Under the pieces are notes generated by a model, which was given only the letters and a program-made list of their open reading frames with translations, made no database searches and was not told the DNA's origin. The position numbers were made by a program, and so were the translations under genes. DNA of 64,000 nt from Sporomusa acidovorans (GTDB lineage Bacteria > Bacillota > Negativicutes > Sporomusales > Sporomusaceae): NCBI RefSeq assembly GCF_002257695.2, contig NZ_CP155571.1, one strand, 5' to 3'. Positions 43,007-51,884 of the stretch are shown one piece after another (positions within the stretch are counted from its first letter, which is position 1; the number at the start of each line of letters is the position of its first letter).

Positions 43007-43360
43007 ACAACGATTGTCCTGTCAATGGACTCAAAAAAAGGAGGAAAAAGCAATAGGTGCAACATTTAAAGACGCTCAAACAGAATCAATCGATGAAAAT
43101 GTTTCTGATGCAAAATTTTACTAAAAGTAAAAACTATCCTATTGTTCGCCAGAATATCAAGCTACGATACCCAGAATCTTGTTTATAAACGCAACTTCAG
43201 AAAGGACAGATTGAATTTCTTCAACCTGTCCTTTTCTAAAGCAAATGATATAGATCATTTAGAGAAAGAACCAAGAGGAGAGCAATGTGGTTATGTTTGA
43301 TGAGAAACAATTATAAAATGAAATGGTGTACCTATTGTGGGTATGATAAGGAAAGGATTG
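43007..43360. other. Gap with a terminator and short broken frames
   Basis: 354 bp after the RND gene. A hairpin AAAGGACAG.../...CTGTCCTTTT (43201-43236) is a plausible RND terminator. Short frames near 43055-43125 and 43109-43190 carry nothing recognisable. Composition returns to AT-rich. Confidence 0.45.
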
Positions 43361-43510
43361 ATGAAAATGGAGAAGATGATCCAAAAAAAGGCCTATGAAT
43401 TGGGTTATGAGAAGTGCGGCATTATTCCAGTCAATATGTTGGATGGTTACAGAGAAAAAATTGAAGAACGTATTCGGAAAGTTCCGGAATCTGAACAGTT
43501 TTTTGTTTAA
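43361..43510 (+). pseudogene. N-terminal fragment of a QueG-like 4Fe-4S protein
   Basis: 49 codons, MKMEKMIQKKAYELGYEKCG onward, match the first 50 residues of double-4Fe-4S epoxyqueuosine-reductase-like proteins of Clostridia, then stop abruptly. The rest of the gene is absent; the next sequence is the head of a different ferredoxin-SCP2 gene copy. GGAAAGG precedes the ATG. Confidence 0.6.
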
Positions 43511-43547
43511 TAGGTTTAGCAAAAAGTAAATTTAAGGAGCATCTTTA

Positions 43548-43627
43548 ATGAAAACAGTAGTTGACCAAACAATTAGCGGATACAAATGACCACGTAAATT
43601 TTAAAATTCGATACAATGCCAATAAAT
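43548..43627 (+). pseudogene. 5' remnant of a second ferredoxin-SCP2 gene
   Basis: The ribosome-binding site, ATG and first 15-20 codons nearly repeat the intact gene at 37248 (AAGGAGC..TTTAATGAAAACAGTA, then TTGACCAAACAA, TTAGCGGATAC and AATGACCAC). Three bases fewer in the A run and later changes disrupt the frame, and similarity fades after about 80 bp. The Mo-enzyme operon starts 100 bp downstream. Confidence 0.7.
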
Positions 43628-43730
43628 TTAAGCATTCTACAAACGATTTCAACTGCAGTATCGCTGATTGGCGAAATCGGAAAGATTTTTATCAAACCAG
43701 AGACCATTATAGTAAGGAGGTAATAATTTC

Positions 43731-46031
43731 ATGGGCGAATGGAAAAAGACACAATGCAATATGTGCGCTGTAAGCTGCGGTCTGGAGATGGAGGTGGAAA
43801 ACAATAAAATCGTTAATGTACGTCCTGACAAAGACAGCCCCAAATCAAAAGATTATTGCTGCAGAAAGGGCAGAGCGGCAAAATATTATCAGGACAATGC
43901 CGATAGGCTCGACTACCCGCTGAAACGGGTGGGCAAAGAGTTTGTAAGGATTTCCTGGGAGCAGGCGTATAGTGAAATCGGGGCGAAGGCGAAAGAGATA
44001 CTTGATAAGTACGGTCCGCGGACATTTGCACTTGCCGGCTGTGGTTTGGCTTCCGCACAAGGTGAAGCTCCGATTGGGCTAACACTATTTAAAAAAGCAA
44101 TAGGTACGCAATATTACTATAATCCGATAGGTATTGAATTTATGGGGTTTTGGTGGAGCTGCGGCAAGATATTTGGCAGTCAGTTAAGTGTTCCGGAACC
44201 GGATGAAAAAAACAACGATGTGCTTATTTTCTGGGGCAGCAATTCATATGTCGCGCATAATTTCAACAGGTCAAGACAGGTGACCCGCGAGTTTTCCGAA
44301 GACCCAGACCGTATGGTGATTACTGTTGACCCTCGTTTATCGGAAACGGCGAGAATGTCAGATATGCACATTGCATTGCGGCCGGGAACTGACTCACTGC
44401 TTATACGTGCCTTGATTGCGCTGATAATCCGCGAGGGCTGGCAGGATCAAAAGTTTATAGATGAGAGAGTTCTTGACTTCGATAAAGTTAAATCCTGGTT
44501 TGAAGGCTTTGATATTGAAGGAGCGCTGAAGGTTTGCGGCGTTCCGTACGAACAGGCGAGAGAATTCGGTAAAATACTGGCGACGAGAAATTGGGGTACG
44601 CATCCGGATCTTGGGGTGTTTATGGGCCGGCATAATACGCTGAACAATTATCTGCTGTTAATGCTGATGGTTATTACCGGGAAGGCGCTCGTTAAGGGCG
44701 GTAGTGTTGTTGCTAACACCTTTGTCAATATGGGAGATCATACAGACGAAAATGATCCCAAAGTATGGCACACAGTAGAAACAGACAGAGCTCCTGTTCT
44801 CGGAGTTTATCCGGAAGGCGTTCTTTCTACGGAAATCCTGAGCGACAATCCGGAACATTTGCGCGTACTGTTTACTTCATTGACAAACCCGGCGCGGTCT
44901 TATCCCGATTCAAAAGCTATCGAAAAAGCGCTTGACAAGCTTGATCTCCTGGTTGTCATTGACATCGTTATGACCGAAACAGCCAGACACGCGGATTATG
45001 TTCTTCCGGGGAAAACCGCCTATGAAGCCTACGACTTCAATATGTTTCAGGTAACATATCCGGAAACCGTCTGTCAGCTGAAGCATCCGTTTATCGGACA
45101 GATCGGAGAGAGAAAAGAAGACGGGGAAATATGGCTCGGTATCGCTAAAGCGATGGGACTGCTTCCCCCGATTCCCAATTCTCTGTATAAAGCGGCTGAG
45201 GGTGATCGCGTCATCTATTTTACTAAACTCCTTATGCTTGTCATGAAACACAAAGAATATTTTGACATCCTGCCGCTGATTATAGCGGAGACGCTGGGAA
45301 AAGCGATGGGCTCTCCCACCAAATCAATGATGTGGGCAGTCCTGATCACGTCTCCCCTGGCGGGAACAGACATCATCAAACGAGCTGGGTTTACTGCAGG
45401 AAAGAAGCATCGTCTGCTGCAGCTGCTGCCGCCGTTAAAGAAGATCTGCATAATGGACAATGTGTTTCAGGCAGTTGACGATCACCCGGAAGGCGTCGTG
45501 ATCGGAATTACTGACAACGACAAGGAAAATCTGAGACATATCACCCATAAGGACAAGAAGTTCCATCTCTATAATGACGTCATAAACGATTATATTCAGA
45601 ATATAACGCCGGAAAAGGAAAAAGCGGAGCTGGACGGCGATGTTGAGTATCCGTTCGTAATCAGTTCGGGAAGACATTCCGACGGAGGCGTCAACGGCGT
45701 TATGCGCAATCCGGCAACATACGTTTATCGCCAGCCGTATACGCTTGCGATGAATCCCGAGGATGCTCAAGAATGCGGATTCGTGGAAGGTCAGAAGGTG
45801 CGGGTAACAACAAGGGGCGGAACTCTTGTGGCACCTGTTGAAACCTCGTATCAGATAGCAAGAGGATATTTCTTTGTTCCGCATCATTTTGGGTTTACAT
45901 TCAATGGCGAGACAATCGGCGAGGGTGTAAATACTTTAGCAAGATCTGTCGATCTTGATTCGATCACAGGCAATCCTTTTTTACGCTATATACCGTGCAA
46001 GGTAGAAGCTGCAGAGGCGGTGGGGAAATGA
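43731..46031 (+). CDS. Molybdopterin-dependent oxidoreductase (DMSO reductase superfamily), substrate unknown
   Basis: 766 residues. N-terminal [4Fe-4S] motif C9-x2-C12-x3-C16...C44-x-K46, then the bis-MGD domains (ISWEQAYSEIGAKAKEIL, VLIFWGSNSYVAHN, VITVDPRLSETARMSDMHIALRPGTD) and a C-terminal MGD-binding domain (SSGRHSDGGVN, MNPEDAQECG, GQKVRVTTRGG). Cys144 in WWSCGKIFG is at about the place of the metal ligand (Sec140 in E. coli FdhF) but is followed by Gly, not the His of formate dehydrogenases, so it is probably not an FDH. A strong AAGGAGG precedes the ATG. First gene of a four-gene operon with NADH-module subunits. No export signal, so cytoplasmic. Confidence 0.85.
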   Translation: MGEWKKTQCNMCAVSCGLEMEVENNKIVNVRPDKDSPKSKDYCCRKGRAAKYYQDNADRLDYPLKRVGKEFVRISWEQAYSEIGAKAKEILDKYGPRTFALAGCGLASAQGEAPIGLTLFKKAIGTQYYYNPIGIEFMGFWWSCGKIFGSQLSVPEPDEKNNDVLIFWGSNSYVAHNFNRSRQVTREFSEDPDRMVITVDPRLSETARMSDMHIALRPGTDSLLIRALIALIIREGWQDQKFIDERVLDFDKVKSWFEGFDIEGALKVCGVPYEQAREFGKILATRNWGTHPDLGVFMGRHNTLNNYLLLMLMVITGKALVKGGSVVANTFVNMGDHTDENDPKVWHTVETDRAPVLGVYPEGVLSTEILSDNPEHLRVLFTSLTNPARSYPDSKAIEKALDKLDLLVVIDIVMTETARHADYVLPGKTAYEAYDFNMFQVTYPETVCQLKHPFIGQIGERKEDGEIWLGIAKAMGLLPPIPNSLYKAAEGDRVIYFTKLLMLVMKHKEYFDILPLIIAETLGKAMGSPTKSMMWAVLITSPLAGTDIIKRAGFTAGKKHRLLQLLPPLKKICIMDNVFQAVDDHPEGVVIGITDNDKENLRHITHKDKKFHLYNDVINDYIQNITPEKEKAELDGDVEYPFVISSGRHSDGGVNGVMRNPATYVYRQPYTLAMNPEDAQECGFVEGQKVRVTTRGGTLVAPVETSYQIARGYFFVPHHFGFTFNGETIGEGVNTLARSVDLDSITGNPFLRYIPCKVEAAEAVGK

Positions 46032-46483
46032 AAGCAGAATACAAAGAAGTAATAACCCGAACAAAGGAATCCGGCGGGATCCTTGACGCCATGCTTGCTC
46101 TGCAAGAAAAAGATGGCTATCTGACGCGCGAGGCTGTCGAAGCGCTGGCGAAAGAATTTGATATGTTCTCCTCCGAAGTGTATGAGACCGCGAGTTTTTA
46201 CAGCATGATTAAACTCGCGCCTCCCGAAGGAAAGACGGAGATTTTAATCTGCCACGGAGCGCCGTGCCATGTAGCCGGCTCGGCAGAGGTTATAGCGGCA
46301 GTCGAAAAGGCTCTTGGAATCAAAATCGGAGAAACGACCAAAGACGGAAACTATTCCTTCGGCTATACCGAATGCCTTGGCCAATGTCAGGCTGCGCCTT
46401 CATTGGTAATCAACAGAAAGCTATATACAGACATGACACCCGAAAAGGTGACTGAGTTATTGAAAGGAGGGCTTGACAAATGA
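46028..46483 (+). CDS. NuoE-like [2Fe-2S] thioredoxin-fold subunit
   Basis: 151 residues matching the 24-kDa subunit of complex I and HydC/HndA. Helical N terminus (GGILDAMLALQEKDGYLTREAVEALA), then the 2Fe-2S ligands CHGAPC and CLGQC. It overlaps the Mo-subunit stop by 4 nt (ATGA) and the next gene by 4 nt. Together with the NuoF-like protein it forms an NADH-oxidising module. Confidence 0.92.
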   Translation: MKAEYKEVITRTKESGGILDAMLALQEKDGYLTREAVEALAKEFDMFSSEVYETASFYSMIKLAPPEGKTEILICHGAPCHVAGSAEVIAAVEKALGIKIGETTKDGNYSFGYTECLGQCQAAPSLVINRKLYTDMTPEKVTELLKGGLDK

Positions 46484-47718
46484 TTAAGGAAATGAAAATA
46501 GCCCTTAGGAATGCTGGAAAAATCAATCCGAACTCGATTGACGATTATATAAACGCCGACGGCTATCAGGCGCTGAAAATGGCCAGACAGATGGACAAAG
46601 CCCAGCTGATATCCACGCTGGAGGACGCCGGCAAGCTTCGCGGGCGCGGCGGCGCGGGCTTCAATACCGGTCTTAAATGGAGCAGTGCCTTTAAAGCTGA
46701 AGGCTGCGAGAAATACGTTGTCTGCAACGCCGACGAGGGTGAGCCCGGAACCTATAAGGACAGAACCATCATCGAAAATGACCCGCACACCGTTATTGAG
46801 GGTGTTCTAATCTGCGCCTACGCCATCGGCGCAAAGGAATGCTATATATACTGCCGCGGCGAGTATGAACACTCCATCTCACTGCTAAGAAACGCCATCG
46901 CTCAAGCGAAAGAAAAAGGAATTAGCGCTGAGGTGAAAGTTAGAGTTCACTCCGGTGCGGGCTCCTATGTATGCGGCGAGGAAACAGCGTTGTTGAATTC
47001 TCTCGAGGGCAAGCGAGCAGAGCCGCGTTTAAAGCCCCCGTTCCCCACGACTGCAGGCTTCCGTGCAAAGCCTACAGTTGTAAATAATGTTGAAACCTTT
47101 GCTGCCGTTCCCGCAATCGTGGAAAAGGGCGCGGAATGGTTCAGAGCGATCGGCTCTCCCGAATACCCCGGGACGAAGGTTTTCTCTTTAAGTGGCGACA
47201 TAGTCCACAAGGCCTGTTTTGAGGCACCCACCAATGTCACACTCCGGGACGTCATCTTCGGCTTCGGCGGCGGAGTTGCAAACGGGTGCAAACTCAAGGC
47301 TATTCAGGTAGGCGGAAGCTCCTGCGGCTTTTTGACCCCGGATAAGCTGGACACTTCTGTTGACTTCGACTCCATGAGGGCTATCGGCAGAGCTCTCGGC
47401 TCCGGCGCGATACTGGTTATCGACGACAGCCACAACATCGTGGATATTCTGGTTGGCATCGCGGAATTTTTCAATCACGAATCCTGCGGTAAGTGCGCCC
47501 CCTGCCGCGAGGGTACACTCAGAGCCGCCCAGCTCATTAGAAATATAGCGGACGGCAAGGGCTCAAAGAAGGATCTGGAGCAGATTAAAGACCTGTCGGA
47601 GATGATGGGAATGTCCTGCTTCTGCCCGCTGGGACAGTCCGCGACTGCCGCTGTGACCAGTGCAATGGAGCTGTTCCCTGAAGATTTTCGCGCAAAAATC
47701 AGCAAACAGGAGGTGTAG
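46480..47718 (+). CDS. NuoF-like NADH/FMN-binding subunit
   Basis: 412 residues. LRGRGGAGFNTGLKW is the FMN/NADH site, NADEGEPGTYKDR and GAGSYVCGEETALLNSLEG are further NuoF signatures, and ESCGKCAPCREG with a later Cys forms the N3-type [4Fe-4S] cluster. It lacks the N-terminal thioredoxin-like and C-terminal ferredoxin extensions of long HydB proteins. Provides the flavin site where NAD(H) reacts; possible site of electron bifurcation, but that is inference. Confidence 0.94.
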   Translation: MIKEMKIALRNAGKINPNSIDDYINADGYQALKMARQMDKAQLISTLEDAGKLRGRGGAGFNTGLKWSSAFKAEGCEKYVVCNADEGEPGTYKDRTIIENDPHTVIEGVLICAYAIGAKECYIYCRGEYEHSISLLRNAIAQAKEKGISAEVKVRVHSGAGSYVCGEETALLNSLEGKRAEPRLKPPFPTTAGFRAKPTVVNNVETFAAVPAIVEKGAEWFRAIGSPEYPGTKVFSLSGDIVHKACFEAPTNVTLRDVIFGFGGGVANGCKLKAIQVGGSSCGFLTPDKLDTSVDFDSMRAIGRALGSGAILVIDDSHNIVDILVGIAEFFNHESCGKCAPCREGTLRAAQLIRNIADGKGSKKDLEQIKDLSEMMGMSCFCPLGQSATAAVTSAMELFPEDFRAKISKQEV

Positions 47719-47722
47719 TCAA

Positions 47723-49186
47723 ATGGGAAATGTGAATATTACAATTAACGACAAAAAGGTGTCGGTTCCCGCGGGCAGCACCATCCTTGAGGCTGCTTTA
47801 AAAGCTGAAATCAGGATACCCACACTTTGTAACCTGAAGGGCATAGACGCCAGGGCAAACTGCCGTCTGTGCATAGTTGAGGTGGAAAAATCCAGAACTT
47901 TCCAGCCTGCCTGCGCCACCAAGGTGTCCGAAGGCATGGTGGTTCGTACCGACACACCGGCAATCCGCAAGTCTAGGAAGATGACGCTGGAACTTCTTTT
48001 GTCACGCCACGCTGTGGATTGCCACCACTGTATGAGAATAGGCAGCAGCAAGTGCGATGACCTTGACCCGAAATTTTGTGAAATGTGCTTTTTTTGCGAC
48101 TGTGTGCGCGACGGTTTCTGCGAACTGCAGGCTCTGGCCCGCGAATACAAGGTGGATTATCTGCCTTTTGTGATTGAAGCGAATACAGAACCTTTGGACA
48201 CATCTACCGGCTCTGTGAGCCGCAACCCCAACAAGTGTATCAAGTGCTGCCGTTGTGTTGACGTCTGCAATGACGTCCAGGCTGTCCATAATCTGTGCGT
48301 CGTACACAGAGGGTCTGAAATCAAAATCCTGCCCGAAATGGGTAAAAGCATGGCAGAAAGCCCTTGCGTCCAGTGCGGCAGATGTGCTGATGTCTGCCCG
48401 ACAGGCGCGATTTTCATGCTTGAACACAAGGATGAAATGCTTTACAACACGCACAAATACGGCGTCACCACTGTGGCACAGATTTCAGCCAATGTCCTTG
48501 CTCAGCTGGCAGCGCTGTTTAAGCTGAGCACGCCCCAAGCGGATATCAAAACCGTTACCGCCGGTCTTCGCAAGATTGGTGTGGACTATGTGGTGTCCGA
48601 TGACTTTGCCCTCGCCAAAGCTCAGGCCAAAGCGGAGAAAGAGCTTGAAAAAAGACTTGCAAGCGGCACCGTTATCCTTACAAACAGTTATGCCGCCGAA
48701 AAGTTCGTCAAGCGTAATTTCCCGCAGCTTACGGGTAACTTGCTGGTTTATAATTCCGCCCAGCAGGAGTTCGGGCAGTATGTCAAGACAACCTTTGCCG
48801 ACGAAAACAAGCTGGACGCGAAAAACATAAGGACGATCTCAATAACGGCAGACAACGAGAACTCCGCCGAGGCCGCGGAAACCGACAGCGTGGATTTCTC
48901 AGTCAATGCCAGAGAGCTTTACCGCGTTTTCATGCGTACCGGCGCCAATCTGGCAAGAATCCGGCCCACGGAACTTGACAGCTTCGGTACCGCCGAAGTT
49001 AAGTGTGACGGCCTGTTCTCACCTGTAAAATGGGAGATGTACAGTAAGATAAATATTAAGACGTTCACGGTGGCGGGCAATCCCGTCCAAGCAGTCGTCG
49101 CCACGAACCTTGGTCAGGCCCGCGAGCTGCTGACTGAGCTTGCGGGCAGTAAGTCGCCTTATAGCATTATTAGGATTATTGCCTAG
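47723..49186 (+). CDS. HydA/NuoG-like multi-cluster subunit without H-cluster cysteines
   Basis: 487 residues. [2Fe-2S] domain (C36, C47, C50, C64), His-Cys cluster region (H96, C100, C103, C111) with extra Cys at 119-133, and a 2[4Fe-4S] ferredoxin (CIKCCRCVDVC at 172-182, CVQCGRCADVC at 215-225). From about 245 the chain follows an [FeFe]-hydrogenase H domain, but motif 1 (TSCCP) reads LTNSYAAEKFVK, motif 2 (MPC) reads ITADNENSAE, and the protein ends at YSIIRIIA, just before motif 3. So it cannot hold an H-cluster and is probably an electron-transfer scaffold for the Mo subunit. It starts 4 nt after the NuoF-like gene with AGGAGG. Confidence 0.88.
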   Translation: MGNVNITINDKKVSVPAGSTILEAALKAEIRIPTLCNLKGIDARANCRLCIVEVEKSRTFQPACATKVSEGMVVRTDTPAIRKSRKMTLELLLSRHAVDCHHCMRIGSSKCDDLDPKFCEMCFFCDCVRDGFCELQALAREYKVDYLPFVIEANTEPLDTSTGSVSRNPNKCIKCCRCVDVCNDVQAVHNLCVVHRGSEIKILPEMGKSMAESPCVQCGRCADVCPTGAIFMLEHKDEMLYNTHKYGVTTVAQISANVLAQLAALFKLSTPQADIKTVTAGLRKIGVDYVVSDDFALAKAQAKAEKELEKRLASGTVILTNSYAAEKFVKRNFPQLTGNLLVYNSAQQEFGQYVKTTFADENKLDAKNIRTISITADNENSAEAAETDSVDFSVNARELYRVFMRTGANLARIRPTELDSFGTAEVKCDGLFSPVKWEMYSKINIKTFTVAGNPVQAVVATNLGQARELLTELAGSKSPYSIIRIIA

Positions 49187-49235
49187 AAGGAATAATGAGT
49201 TGAGTTGTGTAGAAATAAATATTTGGAGGTGCGCG

Positions 49236-49436
49236 ATGGAGATTACAGAAAAGGATCGCAAGATGGCAAAATTTTGTCTCACTGGTTGTCCGGTATGCAA
49301 GCATGCTCGCAAAAAGCAGTCAGGAGCAGCCTTTTGGTTCGTAAAAAATGTCGAACCTAAGCTATGTCCGTATTGTCAAGCTTATGAACGCGTCTACGGA
49401 AAGAAAGCACATCAGCAACTGAACGGGAAGGGTTAA
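49236..49436 (+). CDS. Small double CxxC protein
   Basis: 66 residues with CPVCKHARKK and a second CPYCQAYERVYG, spaced like a compact zinc ribbon or rubredoxin-like knuckle, plus an extra Cys before CPVC. TTGGAGGT precedes ATG 49236 by 4-5 nt. It is 49 bp after the H-domain subunit and may belong to the same operon as a maturation or electron-carrier protein; no family was recognised. Confidence 0.6.
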   Translation: MEITEKDRKMAKFCLTGCPVCKHARKKQSGAAFWFVKNVEPKLCPYCQAYERVYGKKAHQQLNGKG

Positions 49437-49489
49437 ACAAAGGCATTTGATCTGGTATTCAATCCCATCATTGCTCAAGTGAAAAATAT

Positions 49490-49900
49490 CTCCAGAAAGC
49501 CATAGACTTATTTTGGAAACAAGGCTATGAAAAGGCATCTTTGTTGGACATTTGGACAAGAAATTGGAATTCTCATTTTGCAATGGGGACTCAGTCACCG
49601 CAAATTGTTTTGCCCCAGCTTTTCCAGCGTAAACAATCAGCTGGAATTGATGCGAGGTATCACTTATCTTTCACTGGCGAAGAAACGCTTTCAGCCACGG
49701 TTGTCATCTCCAACCAAAGAATCGAGGTGTCCAGTGGTCTTCATGGCAAACCCGACTTAGCTCTAAGGGCTGATGCCAGAACCTGGCTTGGTTTCCTGGC
49801 GAAGGAAAAAAGCCTGCTTCCCGCCCTTCTTACAGGCAAAATACGTATCAAGGGGTCACCGAGTCTGCTGAAGGCCTTTGGCAGGTGTTGTCCCTCTTGA
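49490..49900 (+). pseudogene. Fused remnant: tetR helix-turn-helix fragment and SCP2 domain tail
   Basis: 49490-49543 nearly repeats the HTH-coding part of the tetR at 36610 (CTCCAGAAAGCCAT, TTATTTTGG, AACAAGG, TATGAAAAG, CATCTTTG). From about 49620 to the stop at 49900 the translation is an SCP2 domain (YHLSFTGEETLSATVVI, GKIRIKGSPSLLKAFG) homologous to the C terminus of the 37248 gene. The intervening tetR end and ferredoxin part are deleted. This is a decayed copy of the tetR/ferredoxin-SCP2 pair. Confidence 0.72.
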
Positions 49901-49978
49901 GTCTAAAAATAGGCATAGCAAACAAATCCATCCCAATATCGAATTTTATTACTGAAAGATTCATACTGTAAGGATACG

Positions 49979-50044
49979 GGGCGTCCTGCCAAAGAACCTG
50001 AAATGCTAACAAAAATACTTATCTTGCAATATCTATACAATATA
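49979..50044 (+). mobile_element. Fragment of an IS5/IS1182-type transposase
   Basis: Twenty-two codons reading GRPAKEPEMLTKILILQYLY then N-I match the DUF772-type N-terminal region of IS5-group transposases. The frame continues into unrelated residues (IKTKSADSGRRWLGGTQDG) that look like a piece of another envelope protein gene. No inverted repeats were identified. Confidence 0.5.
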
Positions 50045-50178
50045 AAGCAGCTTATAGCCGCCGGGGGCATTAAAACAAAATCCGCCGACAGCGGCAGAAG
50101 ATGGCTCGGCGGAACTCAAGACGGAACCGGAGCCTACACAGGCATGATATTGATTAGTGGCAGAAAGAAGGAATAGAC

Positions 50179-50624
50179 ATGTTTATACAAAAAAAGATGT
50201 ATTCGGCAACCCTGCTTATGGTATTTTTTATGGCTGTGGCATTCGGCACCATACCGGTTCAAGCTGCGCCGAACGCTTCCCTGGTCGGGGTGGTGGATTA
50301 TTTGTATTTGCTTAACCAGCAGCCAGAAACGGCACAAGCCAATGACGCCCTTAGAAGTGAGCAGGAAGCGCGGCCAAAAAGGAATTCGCCGACAAATCAG
50401 CCGGGTTGAGCGATGCGGATAAGCAGAATCTTGACAGGCAACTCGGGTAGCGGGTGGAGCAGAAACATCTGGAACTACTGAAGCCGATCACCGATAAGAT
50501 CAACGCCGCAATCAAGGAAGTGGCGGACGCCAAAGGACTGTCGGTGGTAGTGGGCAAAAACGTCGTCATTTACGGTGGAGTGGATATTATACAGGAAGTA
50601 CTTGCGAAGATTACAGGAAAGTAG
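50179..50624 (+). pseudogene. OmpH/Skp family periplasmic chaperone, broken
   Basis: A signal peptide (MFIQKKMYSATLLMVFFMAV) and ASLVGVVDYLYLLNQQPETA lead into an OmpH-like coiled coil. A 2-nt insertion at GAAGCGCGGCC (near 50370) shifts the frame; the downstream KEFADKSAGLSDADKQNLDR then meets an in-frame TAG at about 50448 where CAG is expected, and continues HLELLKPITDKINAAIKEVA to VDIIQEVLAKITGK. Two independent lesions show it is a true pseudogene. Diderm-type protein, fitting a Negativicute. Confidence 0.8.
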
Positions 50625-50691
50625 CTTTGTTGGCAAATGATTTTGATATGAAAAACAAGGAAGACGGGCTTGTTGTTAAAGCCTGTGGGGA

Positions 50692-50872
50692 TTAGTCCAA
50701 AGCTCTGGCGGTTATTACATTCTCTGGCCGGTTGTTCAATGCTTTCTCCTAAAATACGCTTATTTTTACGTACTGACTGCATCTTAGGTCTTCTATGAAC
50801 CTCTCCTCTTTCAGCGAGACTTAAATGTTTAAGAGATCGTGTGGATGTGTTATTCTTGTGGTAGACAACCAT
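50692..50872 (-). mobile_element. IS30 family transposase remnant
   Basis: On the minus strand KHLSLAERGEV matches the IS30 N-terminal HTH start, then without the middle part RILGESIEQPARECNNRQSFG matches the segment just before the DDE domain. Internally deleted; no terminal repeats seen. Confidence 0.55.
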
Positions 50873-51101
50873 AGCTTAAACCCTCCATATGATGTTGATT
50901 TTCTCATCTTTATCATGCTCGGGTTTTCGCTATGATTGTCTAGTTTTTCTGTTGTATTTCATTTTACAATGAACCTTTTTCTTTTTAATACTGACAGTAT
51001 CTTGACACTATCCTTATTTTATGATAACAGAATTTGCATCTTAATTACGTTTGTTATAATATAGTATATAAAGTAAATATCTGTTAGATAGGGAGATTAT
51101 T

Positions 51102-51878
51102 ATGAAAAAGAATGAGGGAAAAAGTGATTATATTAACGCTTTAGCCAATGGGTTAAGTGTTCTAGAATGTTTTAAAGATACAGATGAATTTGGGATAACT
51201 GAAATAGGGGATATTGCGAATCTCCCGGGCAGCAGTGTTCAAAGAATTGTACACACGCTGGAGATGAAAGGCTATCTTTATCAAAACTCTGATAATAAAA
51301 AATATCGTTTAACACCGAAGATATTATTGTTTTATCCTAAAAGTGAAAAATTAGTGTACTGGAAAGAGCAAGCAAAAAAACATATGATTACTTTAAATGA
51401 GTTTTGTGGAGAAAATGTTAATTTGGCTCTTCGTCATGATGATATGTGTAGCTATATTGAGCTTATAGAGTCAAAACAACTACTGCGTCCTCATTTTACC
51501 ATTGGTGACGTTTATCCGACTTATTGTACATCATTAGGACGCAGTCTTCTGTCTGATAAGACAGACCAAGAGTTAGAATTATTGTTGCCGGAAGTATTAG
51601 ATGCACGTACAGCGTTTACTATTACGGATAGAAGCAAAGTAATTGAAAAAATCAAAGAAATTGGCCAGAGAAAGTATGGTATTGATGATGAAGAATTTTA
51701 TTTGGGTTTGCGTTGTGTTGGAAGTCCAATATATGGAATTGGAAATAAAGTAATAGCTGCGCTGAGTGTTATTGCTCCTAATGTTAGAATGGATGAGGAA
51801 ACCATAAATAAACTTATCCCGAAGGTAATCGATACGGCCCAGAACATATCCCAAGAATATAAAAAAATATTTTCGTAA
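51102..51878 (+). CDS. IclR family transcriptional regulator
   Basis: 258 residues. HTH at about 10-70 (NGLSVLECFKDTDEFGITEIGDIANLPGSSVQRIVHTLEMKG) and an IclR effector domain with YCTSLGRSLLSDKT and GIDDEEFYLGLRCVGSPIYG. GGGAG precedes the ATG. It is followed by its own terminator and then, on the same strand, by the MFS carrier and catabolic genes, which are the probable regulon. AT-rich codon use compared with the first IclR gene. Confidence 0.93.
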   Translation: MKKNEGKSDYINALANGLSVLECFKDTDEFGITEIGDIANLPGSSVQRIVHTLEMKGYLYQNSDNKKYRLTPKILLFYPKSEKLVYWKEQAKKHMITLNEFCGENVNLALRHDDMCSYIELIESKQLLRPHFTIGDVYPTYCTSLGRSLLSDKTDQELELLLPEVLDARTAFTITDRSKVIEKIKEIGQRKYGIDDEEFYLGLRCVGSPIYGIGNKVIAALSVIAPNVRMDEETINKLIPKVIDTAQNISQEYKKIFS

Positions 51879-51884
51879 AGTTTA

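Noticed and set aside
43731..46031. Selenocysteine-containing formate dehydrogenase
   Set aside because: No in-frame TGA; the ligand position is Cys followed by Gly, and the FDH His partner is missing.
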